Positions 25,732 to 34,893 of a DNA stretch of 64,000 nt are shown here, in pieces. This DNA is from Bog-532 sp963742875 (GTDB taxonomy: Bacteria > Actinomycetota > Actinomycetes > Streptosporangiales > Streptosporangiaceae), in contig CAVUNO010000012.1 of the NCBI GenBank assembly GCA_963742875.1, positions 62,001 through 126,000 of the forward strand, in the 5' to 3' direction. How positions within the stretch are numbered: the stretch's first letter is position 1; each line of letters opens with the position of its first letter. Both the position numbers and the translations under genes were made by a program. The notes beneath the pieces are model-generated. The model had not been told where the DNA came from, did not search any database, and worked only from the letters and a program-made list of their open reading frames with translations.

Positions 25732-27360
25732 CCAGAACCGTGAATGAGCGGCCCGGCCTGCCCGGCAGCGCCGGGATGGGCCGGCCGCCAGAGCCGGCCG
25801 GCTTCCTGTCCGCCTACCCCGGCTACCGGAGCACGGCGCTGCTGGACCGGCTGCGGGCGACCGATTACGCCTACCTCGACGCGGGCGGGCACGTCTACCT
25901 CGACTACGCCGGCGCGGGGCTGCCCGGCGCAGGCGCAGCTGGCCGCGCATGCCGAGCGGATGGGCGGCCGGTGCTTCGGGAACCCGCATTCGGAAAACCC
26001 GGCCTCCGCCGCGTCGACCGAACTGGTCGAGCGGGCCCGGCTCGCGGTCCTGGCGCACTTCAACGCGGCGCCGGAGGAGTACGCGGCCATCTTCACCGCG
26101 AACGCTACTGGCGCGTGCCGGCTGGTCGGGGAGGCCTACCCGTTCGGCCCGCGGACCCGTCTCGTCCTGACGCAGGACAATCACAACTCGGTCAACGGCA
26201 TCAGGGAGTTCGCCGCCTCGCGCGGCGCGGTCACGCAGTACGTGCCGTTCAGCTCGCCGGAGCTGCGGATAGACGATGACGCGATCCGCCAGGCGCTGGC
26301 CCGGCCCGGGCCGGGCCGGCTGGGTGCGGCCTGGCGGGTGGCGCGCTGCGGGGTGACGCCGTGGGCCGGCCAGGGCTGGCGCACCCGTCGGCAGCGGGCC
26401 CAGGAGGTGGAGGATGCGGACCGGCCGGTGGCCGCGCTGCCCGGGACGGCCGCCCGCCGCCGCCGCGGGCTGCTGGCCTACCCGGCGCAGAGCAACTTCA
26501 GCGGGGTGCAGCATCCGCTGCGCTGGATCCAGACAGCGCATGAGCACGGCTATGACGTCTTGCTTGACGCGGCGGCCTACGTGCCGTCGAACCGGCTGGA
26601 CCTGTCCGTGATCAAGCCCGATTTCGTGCCGGTCAGCTGGTACAAGGTGTTCGGCTACCCGACCGGCGTCGGCTGCCTGATCGCGCGGCGTGAGGCGCTG
26701 GGGCGGCTGCGGCGTCCCTGGTTCGCCGGCGGGTCGGTGTACGTGGCCAGCGTGGTGCAGGCCGATTGGCACACGCTGGCCGCGGGCGAGGCCCGGTTCG
26801 AGGACGGCACGGTCAGCTTCTTGCAGATACCCGATCTGGAGTCCGGGCTGTCCTGGGTCAACGGCATCAGGATGGACCTGATCCACCGGCGGGTAATGTG
26901 CCTGACCGGCTGGCTCATCGGCCGGCTCGCGGCCCTGCGTCACGGCAACGGCGAGCCGATGGCACGGATCTACGGGCCCGTCAGTACCCGCGACCGCGGC
27001 GGCACTGTCGCGTTCAACCTGCTTGGTCCCGGCGGGCGGGTCGTCGACGAGCGCGCGGTCGCGCGGGATACTGCCGCGGCCGGGATCTCAATCCGGACCG
27101 GGTGCTTCTGCAACCCCGGCGCCGCCGAGGGCGCGTTCGGACTGACCAAGGCAGACTGGCGCACAGCGCTGCGGGGACGCGCCCGGACCCTGGATGAGTA
27201 CCTCGGCCTGCTCGGCATGCCAAGCGGCGGGGCGCTACGCGCCTCGGTGGGCATGGCCTCAAATATCGACGATGTAGAGCGGTTCGTCGCATTCGTGGAG
27301 ATGACCTACCGGGATCGCATGGTCGGCACTGACGGCCTGGCACCCCGGCGGGGCTGCTGA
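25728..27360 (+). pseudogene. Class V aminotransferase / cysteine desulfurase-like PLP enzyme, one frameshift
   Basis: ATG 25728 gives FLSAYPGYRSTALLDRLRAT and YLDYAGAGLPG. An extra G near 25928 shifts the frame, and the main part continues as AQAQLAAHAERMGGRCFGNP, HSENPAS, LVLTQDNHNSVNGIREFA, YDVLLDAAAYVPSNRLDLS and VPVSWYKVFGYPTGVGCLIA, with the PLP-binding Lys. SIRTGCFCNPGAAEGAFG follows, with a Cys-containing loop as in cysteine desulfurase and molybdenum-cofactor sulfurase families. About 540 codons. PLP-dependent desulfuration is the likely chemistry. It is coupled to a WhiB gene, which would need Fe-S clusters; that link is inference. Confidence 0.8.
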
Positions 27361-27388
27361 GCCACCGCGCGGCCCGGAGGAGGTCATC

Positions 27389-28576
27389 GTGGAGAACGGA
27401 CCCGGCTCAGCGCGGCGCCTGCTCGGCGTGTTCGCGCACCCGGACGACGAGGTGTTCTGCGCTGGCGGCACGATGGCCCGGGCGGCTGCGGCGGGCGCCG
27501 AGGTCATGATCGTCTCGGCCACCCGCGGAGAGCGGGGGCAGATCCGCGATCCCTCCGCCGCGACCCGGCGAACGCTCGGCGCCGTCCGGGAGCGCGAGCT
27601 GGGCGCGGCCGCCGCCGAGCTCGGCGTGCAGCGCGTGCAGGTGCTGGCCTACCCGGACGGGGCCCTGCAGCAGCATCGGTCCTCGCTGGGCGCCGCGATC
27701 GCCGGCATCATCCGGCAATTCGATCCAGACACCGTGATCACCTTCGGCACCGACGGCGGGTACGGCCACCCGGACCACGTCGCCATTTCCGAGCTGACCA
27801 CCACGGCATCCCGGGCGCTGGCCCGCGACCAGAACCAGGGCCAGCGGCTCTACCACGCCGTCTTCCCGCCCCGGCCCACCTCCATGGCCGAGGAGCTGGC
27901 GCACTGGATCGCCGGCTCGGGACAGCGTTCCGCGGATCGCGCCGCGCTGCAGGCCATCACGCTGTTCGCCGCCGAGTCGGCCACCATGCGGCTGGCCCGG
28001 GACGACGTGCGCGTGGCGTGGTTTCCCCCAGCCGCCTGCGTGATCGAGCAAGGCGAGCCCGCCGATGCGCTGTACCTGATCCTCAACGGGACCGCCGATG
28101 CCCTGCTGGAGCATCCCGGCGGCCAGGTGACCCACTTGCAGCGGATGCAGGCGGGTGACTTCTTCGGCGAACTCGGCCTGGTGGCGGGCCAGGGCACCGC
28201 GCACGTGACGGCCCGCGACAGTCTCACCTGCCTCGTCCTGTCCCGCACGCCGATCAGGCCATACGCCGGACGTGGCGCCGGCGCCACCAGCGCAGCCGAG
28301 CCCCCAGCCGCCGGCCTGCCGCCGGGGACCTGCGCGGTGGACGTCACCACCTATCTCCACCGCAAACTCAGCGCGCTGTCGCGGCACCGCACCCAGTACC
28401 CGATCGTCCCGTCGATGCTGCCCCAGAGCCTGCTGCAAAGCATGCTCGGCACCGAGTTCTTCCGCCGCACCGCCGACGGCAGCGGCCACGCCGCCGCCAG
28501 CCGCCGGGCGAAGGCGCCGCGTCCCCAGCGGCCAGCGGGCCGCCCCCGGCGCCGCGGTACCCCGGCGGCATCATGA
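27389..28576 (+). CDS. PIG-L deacetylase with an inserted cyclic-nucleotide-binding-like domain
   Basis: 395 residues from GTG 27389. The PIG-L core is present at both ends: FAHPDDEV (16-22) with the Zn-binding HPDD, GYGHPDHVAIS (125-134), and the C-terminal block VDVTTYLHRKLSALSRHRTQ (318-337). Residues ~187-286 form a CNB/CRP-like beta-roll (WFPPAACVIEQGEPADALYL, MQAGDFFGELGLVAGQGTAH) inserted between them. The Arg that normally binds the cyclic-nucleotide phosphate (in RTA) is replaced (GQGTAHV), so cAMP binding is doubtful. It is the last gene of the ankyrin-WhiB-aminotransferase cluster. The basic C-terminal tail (360-395) may be disordered. Confidence 0.85.
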   Translation: MENGPGSARRLLGVFAHPDDEVFCAGGTMARAAAAGAEVMIVSATRGERGQIRDPSAATRRTLGAVRERELGAAAAELGVQRVQVLAYPDGALQQHRSSLGAAIAGIIRQFDPDTVITFGTDGGYGHPDHVAISELTTTASRALARDQNQGQRLYHAVFPPRPTSMAEELAHWIAGSGQRSADRAALQAITLFAAESATMRLARDDVRVAWFPPAACVIEQGEPADALYLILNGTADALLEHPGGQVTHLQRMQAGDFFGELGLVAGQGTAHVTARDSLTCLVLSRTPIRPYAGRGAGATSAAEPPAAGLPPGTCAVDVTTYLHRKLSALSRHRTQYPIVPSMLPQSLLQSMLGTEFFRRTADGSGHAAASRRAKAPRPQRPAGRPRRRGTPAAS

Positions 28577-28960
28577 CCCGGTACTCACCCACCTCACACG
28601 GTCGCTCCTCACGCTGCGCTGCCTCCCGCCCATATCCCCGACTCCCGCAGACGTCACACGTGACTGAACCCCACACAGGCGGCAGGGCGGAGGGCGGCAG
28701 ACCGTGCACCAGCCTCACACAGAGCCAGAAGAAATGAGCGCGCCACCCGGCGCGATCGGGACAGCCACCAGCCGCGCCGAGTCGGCGTTCGGTAGCGGAC
28801 TCACGGCTGGCGATACAGGGAGCTCGCTCGCGCTCGGTGAAAACGATCGGTCCCATCTCCACGGCCGCCAACGGGCAGATCGTGATTCCGCCGTCAGCAC
28901 AGGACCACCATCACCTGGACCAAACGGGGGAACTGGGACCTGCGGAGAACCGCAAACCAG
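28577..28960. other. Unassigned stretch before tRNA scar 2
   Basis: No confident gene. A short frame from GTG 28837 begins MKTIGPISTAANGQIVIPPS, which faintly resembles the AbrB/MazE swapped-hairpin antitoxin start, but it runs out without the rest of that fold. Confidence 0.35.
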
Positions 28961-28970
28961 GTGCCTGTTT

Positions 28971-28989
28971 TGTAAACCAATCTGTAAAC
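28971..28989 (+). repeat. Paired arm-type motif TGTAAAC x2 (period 12)
   Basis: TGTAAAC at 28971-28977 and 28983-28989, about 130 bases before tRNA scar 2. Same 7-mer as the pair just after scar 1. Confidence 0.85.
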
Positions 28990-29116
28990 GGGACGCGGTG
29001 GAACAGGGCGGGACGCGGAAGACGAGGCGGGCCGCGGGAGACGGGGAATCCTCTTGCCTCCGAGGTCAGCGCATCCGGGAGAGACCGCCCGAGACGCCTG
29101 AGCCGGGCGTCGTGGT

Positions 29117-29162
29117 GCTCATAACCCAGAGGTCGCGGGTTCAAATCCCGCCCCCGCTACCA
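29117..29162 (+). tRNA. tRNA 3'-half scar 2: att site
   Basis: GCTCATAACCCAGAGGTCGC, GGTTCAAATCC and CCCCCGCTACCA as in scar 1, again without a 5' half. A good hairpin follows (AGGCCTCTTCCGA / TCGGAAGGGGCCT, ~29178-29204), the retained tRNA terminator. It is the right boundary of element 1 and the left boundary of element 2. Confidence 0.85.
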
Positions 29163-29214
29163 AATATGCAGGTCAGAGGCCTCTTCCGATTTCGGAAGGG
29201 GCCTTCTTGCTGTG

Positions 29215-29243
29215 GCTTGTGCACGGGGAAATCGTGCACAAGC
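29215..29243 (+). repeat. Inverted pair of TGTGCAC arm-type motif
   Basis: GCTTGTGCACG (29215-29225) and CGTGCACAAGC (29233-29243) form an 11-bp inverted repeat with a 7-base loop. It starts 53 bases after the CCA end, the same place as the TGTAAAC pair after scar 1. It is inverted here but direct before scar 4. Confidence 0.85.
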
Positions 29244-29474
29244 CCTTTTGGCATCCGCCTGGGATGGCTGTTACCGTGACATCCCGCCATGTACTGAGAC
29301 TGTGTGGGACTCGTGGGACGATTCGGCTGGCGTTGCTGGGCGCCCGGCCCAGAGGTCGCAGATGCGTGCGGGCTTCACGTCGGCGGCCCTGTGGCGAGTG
29401 CCGAGCGTCGACTGCTGGCTCATGTCCGAGGAATCGCGGCACGGGAGTACGTCCCGAGCCGCACCAGATCCGCC

Positions 29475-29763
29475 GTAGTAATAGGACAACGCGCTAGGGG
29501 CGGTTGTCCTGCGGGGATGTGGTTGATGCGAGAACGTCCTCCTGGTGCGATAGTCCGGGCTTGGTGTCCCAATCGCAGAAGGAGGACGTCCTGTGGGTAA
29601 GGATAGCGGCATGACGCGGGGTGACCGGCGGCGGAATGCGCGGCGGGAGCGGCTGCGGGGGCTTCTGCCGCGTGATGGGGCTGTGATCGGCATCGATCTG
29701 GGGGATGAGAAGCAGGCGATCGCGGTGGTTGATCATGATGTGCGGGTGGTGGCGCGTAAGACG
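29475..29763 (+). mobile_element. IS110-family remnant: left end and first ~55 codons
   Basis: From GTAGTAATAGGACAACGCGC at 29475 the sequence parallels the left end of the intact IS110 copy at 62570-62280 on the minus strand. It has the same non-coding leader, then MTRGDRRRNARRERLRGLLP, then DGAVIGIDLGDEKQAIAVVD with the first catalytic Asp. Homology stops at about 29763 in VARKT, and unrelated sequence follows. A 3'-truncated relic. Confidence 0.85.
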
Positions 29764-30014
29764 CTATGGGGTCCTGTGAGGTCCAGACCCGGTTTACTGA
29801 GTTCCGCAGGCGGTTGGGCGGATGCCGCTGATCGTTGTCTGCGCTGAGCGCGCTTTATGCTGCGTCAGGACGGCGACGGGCCGGTCGGCTGGGGCCAGCG
29901 GCTGGGGGCGCCAGCCGGGCCGTCCACGCTTCGCCTGCCCGACGTTCAGGCACCTAGCCACCGAGGTGCGGGCGGGCTGTCAGCAGACACCTCGGTGCTG
30001 ACCTGGCAACGTAG

Positions 30015-30233
30015 GTGCACCAGACCGCGGCGAGGGCAGGAACGCCCACGGCGACGGCGGCGCGGCTCATCGCTGAACTGGAGTGCATGGACCGTGTTGT
30101 CGTGTTCCCGGCGTCTGTCGGTCTGTATTTGGTGGTGCCCGGTCGCGGTCGGCGGGACCCTGGACTCTGTGTTCGAGGGAGCCTCGGTGACAGCGTGCTG
30201 GTGACCGGCGTGCTGGAAGGGGCGATGCAATGA
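30015..30233 (+). CDS. Possible small protein coupled to a membrane-protein gene
   Basis: A 72-residue frame from GTG 30015 (RLIAELECMDRVVVFPASVG, LYLVVPGRGRRDPGLCVRGS). Its TGA overlaps the next ATG (ATGA at 30230-30233), an arrangement typical of real gene pairs here. No family recognised; it may be the tail of a truncated gene. Confidence 0.4.
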   Translation: MHQTAARAGTPTATAARLIAELECMDRVVVFPASVGLYLVVPGRGRRDPGLCVRGSLGDSVLVTGVLEGAMQ

Positions 30234-30637
30234 AGCGCGTGATCGGATCGATCGTTCTCGGGCTCAGCGCCTGCGGGTATCCGCTCACGCAGCTGGTTGT
30301 CCGCCGCTGGGGGGTGCGGGGAGCGGCCGTGGTGGAGTGCGTGTGCGCTGGGCTGGCCATCCGCGACGCTTCGATGGTGGCCAGCGGCGTCCCGGGCAGG
30401 CTCCGCAGGTTTCCGGCCTCGCTGCTGCGCGTGGAACTGGCGGCCGACGTTGTGGCCTCGCTGGCCGGGTTGCACTCGCTGCTGAGCGCGCGATCGGCTG
30501 TCCGGTCGGCAGCAGCGAGGCCATGCGCTGCAGAGACCGTGCGCCGGGCGGCCGTCGCCACGTTGTTCGCGGTGCATACCATCAGGTTCGGGATTTACCT
30601 TCGCCCGGATCAGGGTCGGCGCGTCACGCAGGCCTGA
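30230..30637 (+). CDS. Predicted membrane protein
   Basis: 135 residues with several hydrophobic stretches (VIGSIVLGLSACGYPLTQLV, GAAVVECVCAGLAIRDASMV, VELAADVVASLAGLHSLLS, AVATLFAVHTIRFGIYL). ATG 30230 follows GGAAGGGG. Likely four-helix and cytoplasmic-membrane located. No family assigned. Confidence 0.55.
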   Translation: MKRVIGSIVLGLSACGYPLTQLVVRRWGVRGAAVVECVCAGLAIRDASMVASGVPGRLRRFPASLLRVELAADVVASLAGLHSLLSARSAVRSAAARPCAAETVRRAAVATLFAVHTIRFGIYLRPDQGRRVTQA

Positions 30638-30868
30638 TGCGCGCCCGGTGGAGTCAGGCTCATCCTGGCCAGGGTCACTGCGGTGCTCCAAGCCGGGCGC
30701 CAATCAGCGCGCTGGCTTGTCGCAACTTGCCGATCACCAGCCACTATGCCTGGCGACAGGGCTGGGTGCGGCATTCTCACCTTGGCTGCCCGTGCCGCGT
30801 GAGAGTTGACTGCCGACCCGGTGACGGGCAGCATCAAGCCGTGCCGGATGCGCCCAGTGAGAGCCGCG

Positions 30869-31591
30869 ATGATGGACGAGATGATCCGCACCCCGTACGG
30901 ACAGATGTCAGCTTATGTGGCCGCTCCCCCGGGGGCGGGGTCCTGGCCGGGCGTGGTCGTCATCCATGACTTTGCCGGGATGAGCCACGACCTGCGGAAC
31001 CAGGCTGACTGGCTGGCGGGCGAGGGATACCTGGCCGCCGCCCCCGACCTGTACTACTGGGGGAGCCGGCTGCGCTGCCTGTGGACGATCATGCGCGAGA
31101 TCGCGGCGGGAGCAGGCCGCACGTTCGATGACATCGACAGCGTGCGCGGCTGGCTGTCGCGCCATGACCAGTGCACCGGCAAGATCGGCGTGATCGGCTT
31201 TTGCATGGGCGGGGCGTACGCGGTTGCCCTGGCCCCCGGGCACGGGTACTCCGCCGCCAGCGTCAACTACGGCGGCTGCCCCAAGAACGCCGAGCGGGCC
31301 CTGGCCGACGCCTGCCCGGTCGTCGGCAGCTACGGCGGCAACGACCGCACGCCGATGGGACACAGCGCCGCGCCCCGGCTCGAGCACGCTCTGACCGCGC
31401 TCGGCGTCGATCACGACGTCAAGGTCTATCCCGGCGCCGCCCACGGGTTCATCAACGATCCCGACCCCGCGGACGCGACCCCGCTGCTGATCTTCCTGGC
31501 GAAGATCTCCGGGACCCGCTACCACGAGGCATCCGCGCAGGACGCACGCCGCCGCATCGCCGCCTTTTTCAGCAAGCACCTCAAGAACTGA
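30869..31591 (+). CDS. Dienelactone hydrolase-family alpha/beta hydrolase
   Basis: 240 residues from ATG 30869 (ATG 30872 is an alternative). The nucleophile elbow is GFCMGGAY with a Cys nucleophile, typical of dienelactone hydrolases. The acid is in SYGGNDRTPMG and the His in YPGAAHGFINDP. The opening RTPYGQMSAYVAAPPGAGSW and WPGVVVIHDFAGMSHDLRNQ match the family. The fold and triad are complete, so it is likely active on lactones or esters. It stands alone, convergent with the following TetR gene. Confidence 0.93.
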   Translation: MMDEMIRTPYGQMSAYVAAPPGAGSWPGVVVIHDFAGMSHDLRNQADWLAGEGYLAAAPDLYYWGSRLRCLWTIMREIAAGAGRTFDDIDSVRGWLSRHDQCTGKIGVIGFCMGGAYAVALAPGHGYSAASVNYGGCPKNAERALADACPVVGSYGGNDRTPMGHSAAPRLEHALTALGVDHDVKVYPGAAHGFINDPDPADATPLLIFLAKISGTRYHEASAQDARRRIAAFFSKHLKN

Positions 31592-31681
31592 ACGGCCGCC
31601 GCGGCCGCCGGCAAACGGCCTGCCGCCTCGCCGCGACCGCACGGCCAACCTCGCCTTACCGATATCCGATCGGAGGCAGAG

Positions 31682-32362
31682 CTAGGAGCCTGGGCGCCCG
31701 CCCGCAGTCGCCGGCGGGGGAAGCATCTGGTTGATGAGGGTGTCCTTGAGCCATTGCTCGTACCGGTCGGGGTGCCAGCCCCGGTCGCAGACCAGGAGCC
31801 GGTAGACCTCGGGGGACATGAGCGCGTGGATGATGTCCGCAGCGTCGCGCTCTTTCAGCTTCGGCCGTAGCTCGCCCGCGCGGGCCAGGGACCGGGCGAT
31901 CTGCCCTTGGCCCTCTTGCCGCTCGCGCGTGTACTCGGCGAGCAACGCTGCCGCCTCGGGATCGGAGCCAGCGGCGCTCACCAGGATCCGGTAGACGGTT
32001 GCCGACCGTGAATTGATCTCGCGGCAGATGCTGGCGAACCCCGACAGCTGCCGCTCGGGATCCGCGTCGGCGAAGAGCGCACGGGCGTTGACGCGATCCT
32101 GCAGGGGCACCGCCTCGTCATCACCGGCGATCGAGACGTCGAGCAGTGCCTTGAGGATGCCGAGTTTCGAGGAGAACAGCCGGTACACCGTCGCGGGCGG
32201 GACATCTGCCAGGTCGCTGATGGCCTCGATGGTCGTTGCGGCGTAGCCGCGGTCGAGGAACAGGGTCCGGGCGGCCTGGACGACCGCGGCGCGGGCCAGG
32301 CGGGTCCGGGCCTGGCCGCTCTTGCCGTCGGTGGATCTTCGTCCGTCGGCGTGAGCAGCCAT
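31682..32362 (-). CDS. TetR-family regulator, divergent from the MMPL gene
   Basis: 226 residues with an N-terminal HTH: RTRLARAAVVQAARTLFLDR, GYAATTIEAISDLADVPPAT, VYRLFSSKLGILKALLD. The C-terminal ligand domain is unassigned. It is divergently paired with an MMPL-type exporter gene, and a near-perfect palindrome lies in the ~70-base intergenic space. Local repression of the exporter and itself is therefore the obvious role. Confidence 0.92.
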   Translation of the reverse strand: MAAHADGRRSTDGKSGQARTRLARAAVVQAARTLFLDRGYAATTIEAISDLADVPPATVYRLFSSKLGILKALLDVSIAGDDEAVPLQDRVNARALFADADPERQLSGFASICREINSRSATVYRILVSAAGSDPEAAALLAEYTRERQEGQGQIARSLARAGELRPKLKERDAADIIHALMSPEVYRLLVCDRGWHPDRYEQWLKDTLINQMLPPPATAGGRPGS

Positions 32363-32363
32363 G

Positions 32364-32402
32364 AGAGTAATAGTACCAATCTCAGATTGATAGTGTTACT
32401 CT
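32364..32402. promoter_or_regulatory. Palindromic operator between TetR and MMPL genes
   Basis: AGAGTAATAGTACCAATCT (32364-32382) faces AGATTGATAGTGTTACTCT (32384-32402), a 19+19 imperfect palindrome next to the TetR start codon. Size and position suit a TetR dimer pair. Confidence 0.7.
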
Positions 32403-32430
32403 CGATTTGAGAGTGTTGTGCATGGGAGGC

Positions 32431-34382
32431 ATGCCGATGACGACCACCCAGGATCCGGCCGGAGCGAACGTTGACCGGCTTGCAGATAGCGGGCTCGGCC
32501 GGCTCGCCGGGTGGTGCTATGACCACCGGCGCCGGGTGCTGCTCCGCCGGCTGCTCGCGGTGGTGGCCGTCATCGGGCTGGCGCAGTGGGCGGGGAGCCG
32601 GCTGGACAACAACTTCGCCCTGGCCAGCTCGCCCTCGCAGCAGGCCCAGAACCTGCTGGCAAGCCGGTTCCCGTCCCAGAAGGGCGACAGCGCGGATGTG
32701 GTCCTGCGTTCGCCGAGCCCGCTGGACAGTGCTGGCAACGCCGCGGCCATCGGCCGACTGGTGAGGTCCCTGGAACCCCTGGCCCGCGTCTCCGGCGTGC
32801 AAAGCCCGCTCGGGCCTGGCGGCAGTCCGCAGCTGTCGGCGACCGGCGGGTCGGCTCTGTGGTGGTCCAGTTCGACGCCGCAGTCGCAGACCTGCCTGGA
32901 AGCGCCGTCTGGCGAGTGATCGACACCGCGCGTGGAATCGCCCGTGGGGCATGCAAGTGGCGGTCGGGGGCGCACCCGTCGAGCAGGTCGTCTCCGCCGC
33001 TCCGGGGACCAGCGAGATGATCGGGCTGCTGGCCGCCGTCGTGGTCATGCTGCTGGCCTTCGGGTCGGTCGTGGCCATGGGCCTACCAATCCTGACCGTC
33101 CTCGTCGGAGTAGGGATGGGCTTCGGGATCCTCGCGGCGCTCAGCCACCTGATCGCCGTGCCCACCTTCGGCCCGGACATGATGATCATGATCGCCTCGG
33201 TGTTGGCATCGACTACGCACTGTTCGTCGTGACCCGCCACCGTCAGGGACTGGCCGAGCGCCAATCGCCCCGAGACGCCACCATCATGGCCCTTTCCACA
33301 GCCGGGCGCGCGGTGCCGCTGTTTTCGATGCGCCTGGCGTTCAGCGACCCCGGCAACGACCCGGCCTCTCTCACCACCCGGCAGGCCTACGACCTGCTGG
33401 CCGACGGATTCGGCCCTGGCTTCAACGGGCCGCTCGTCGTCGCGGCTGACCTGCGTGGCCCGCACGCGCAGGCCAGCATCGCCCAGCTCGGCTCACGCCT
33501 GAGCCACGTGCCAGGTGTGGCATCGGCCAGGCCGCCGGTCATCAACGCCGCCCGCGACGCCGCGGTCCTGGTTGTCTATCCCACCACCGCGCCGCAGCCG
33601 GTCCAGACCGCTGCCCTCGTCCACCGACTGCGCAGCCAAGTCATCCCACGCCTTACCGCCGGGACCGGGGTCACCGCATTCGTCGGCGGTGAGACCGCCG
33701 CCGGAGCCGACACCTCGGCCTATCTGTCCCACCGGCTGCCCTGGGTGATCGCAATGGTGGTCCTGCTGGCGTTCCTTCTCCTGGTGGTGGTGTTCCGGTC
33801 CATCGCCATCCCTGTCAAGGCGGCCGCGATGAACCTGCTCTCGATCGGAGCGGCCTACGGCGTCATCGTCGCCGTTTACAGTGGGGCTGGCTCGCCAGCA
33901 CCTTCGGGGCCAGCCGACCTGGGCCGATCGACCAGTGGATCCCGCTGATGATGTTCACCATCGTGTTCGGCCTGTCGATGGACTACGAGGTCTTCCTCCT
34001 CTCACGAATCCGCGAGGAGTGGCTCCGAAGCTCCGACAACTCAAAAGCCGTGGCCAGCGGGGTCGCGACCACGGCACGGGTAATCACCGCCGCCGCCGTC
34101 ATCATGGTCTGCGTGTTCGGCTCGTTCGTCATCGGCGACCCGCTGCGGATCCTGGCGGTGTTCGGCCTCGGCCTGGCGACCGCGGTTCTCGTCGACGCCA
34201 CCGTGGTCCGTATGGTGCTGGTACCCGCCGTCATGCAGCTCCTTGGGTCCGCCAACTGGTGGCTTCCCCGCTGGCTCGGGCGAGCTATTCCCGACCTCTC
34301 CATCGAACCGAACCTCGTTGACCGTGTCGGCACTGGTGGCCTGACCCGTCCCCGGCCGGTCAGCGCAGAGGCCACCGAATGA
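32431..34382 (+). pseudogene. MMPL/RND-family exporter, multiply frameshifted with an internal deletion
   Basis: ATG 32431 follows GGGAGG. Successive frames give LAGWCYDHRRRVLLRRLLAV and NFALASSPSQQAQNLLASRF. A frameshift near 32860 follows, then MIGLLAAVVVMLLAFGSVVA and MGLPILTVLVGVGMGFGILA. Another shift near 33210 is followed by LGVGIDYALFVVTRHRQGLA, the MMPL GxxxDY motif. Then sequence jumps from ALSTAGRAV to a periplasmic-loop-like region, so a block of helices is missing. Another shift near 33890 leads to MMFTIVFGLSMDYEVFLLSR, the second GxxxDY repeat. It would export lipids or drugs. Dead as read. Confidence 0.85.
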
Positions 34383-34798
34383 TCCCAGGAGCGGTGATGC
34401 GCAGGTCGATAGCAGCGGTGGTCACCGTAGCGTGGGGCGTCGCGCTCGGGATGACCTTCGGCTGCCTGCTCCCGTACCCGCTGAACGACTGGCACTTTCA
34501 CCGGCCCCTGCCCTACTGGGCGATCGGGCAGGCGGCGGGAGGGCTGCTCATCTGCGCGGGCCTTGTCCCGATCGTGCACTCGTTTATCGACTTCACCTCG
34601 GCTGGCGGCACCCCCGTGCCGGTGGCATCGCCGCCGCGCCTGGTGGTGAGCGGGTTCTACCGCTACGTGCGCAACCCCATATACGCCGGCTTTCTGGCCG
34701 TCCTGATCGGCGAGGTGCTGCTGTTCGCCTCACCAGGCCTCTTGGAGTACACCCTCGTGACCTGGTGTGTCGCCGCAGCCGCGGTCCGGTTGTATGAA
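34379..34798 (+). pseudogene. Isoprenylcysteine carboxylmethyltransferase-like gene, 5' part (split by IS110)
   Basis: The reading gives several membrane helices (IAAVVTVAWGVALGMTFGCL, WAIGQAAGGLLICAGLVPIV) and the ICMT/PEMT-type motif GFYRYVRNPIYAGFLAVLIG with the SAM-binding RNP. The frame ends at RLYE and then hits TAG at the IS110 boundary. The missing C-terminus is at 36434-36562. ATG 34379 overlaps the MMPL stop (ATGA). Confidence 0.85.
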
Positions 34799-34893
34799 TA
34801 GCCTATGCTGACCCGAAAAATGGACCTTAGCTGGGCGCGCGGTAGCGGACCCTGGCCATCGGGGCTGGTCAGGGTCTGTGAGAGCGGTGTGGG

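Larger units (their letters stand above)
18863..29162. mobile_element. Integrated element 1 (between tRNA scars 1 and 2)
   Basis: 10.3 kb bounded by two near-identical tRNA 3' fragments. Just inside each end is the same paired motif TGTAAAC (18918/18930 and 28971/28983, each pair 12 bases apart). This is the expected structure of an attL-to-attR integrated element with its own integrase arm sites. No tyrosine integrase, replication or transfer gene is visible inside. It carries cargo only: sigma factor, YCII, VOC, TetR/SDR, and the WhiB-aminotransferase-PIG-L operon. Confidence 0.6.

Noticed and set aside
28837..28900. AbrB/MazE-type antitoxin gene
   Set aside because: Only about 18 residues resemble the swapped-hairpin start; the rest of the fold and a partner toxin are absent.
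28911..29144. Minus-strand ORFs beginning MNPRPLGYEHHDARL at the tRNA scars (also 51138-51434 and, in another frame, GAGFEPATSGL at 51409)
   Set aside because: These are translations of the antisense of the tRNA 3' half, a known source of spurious gene calls; the repetition reflects the repeated att sites, not a protein family.
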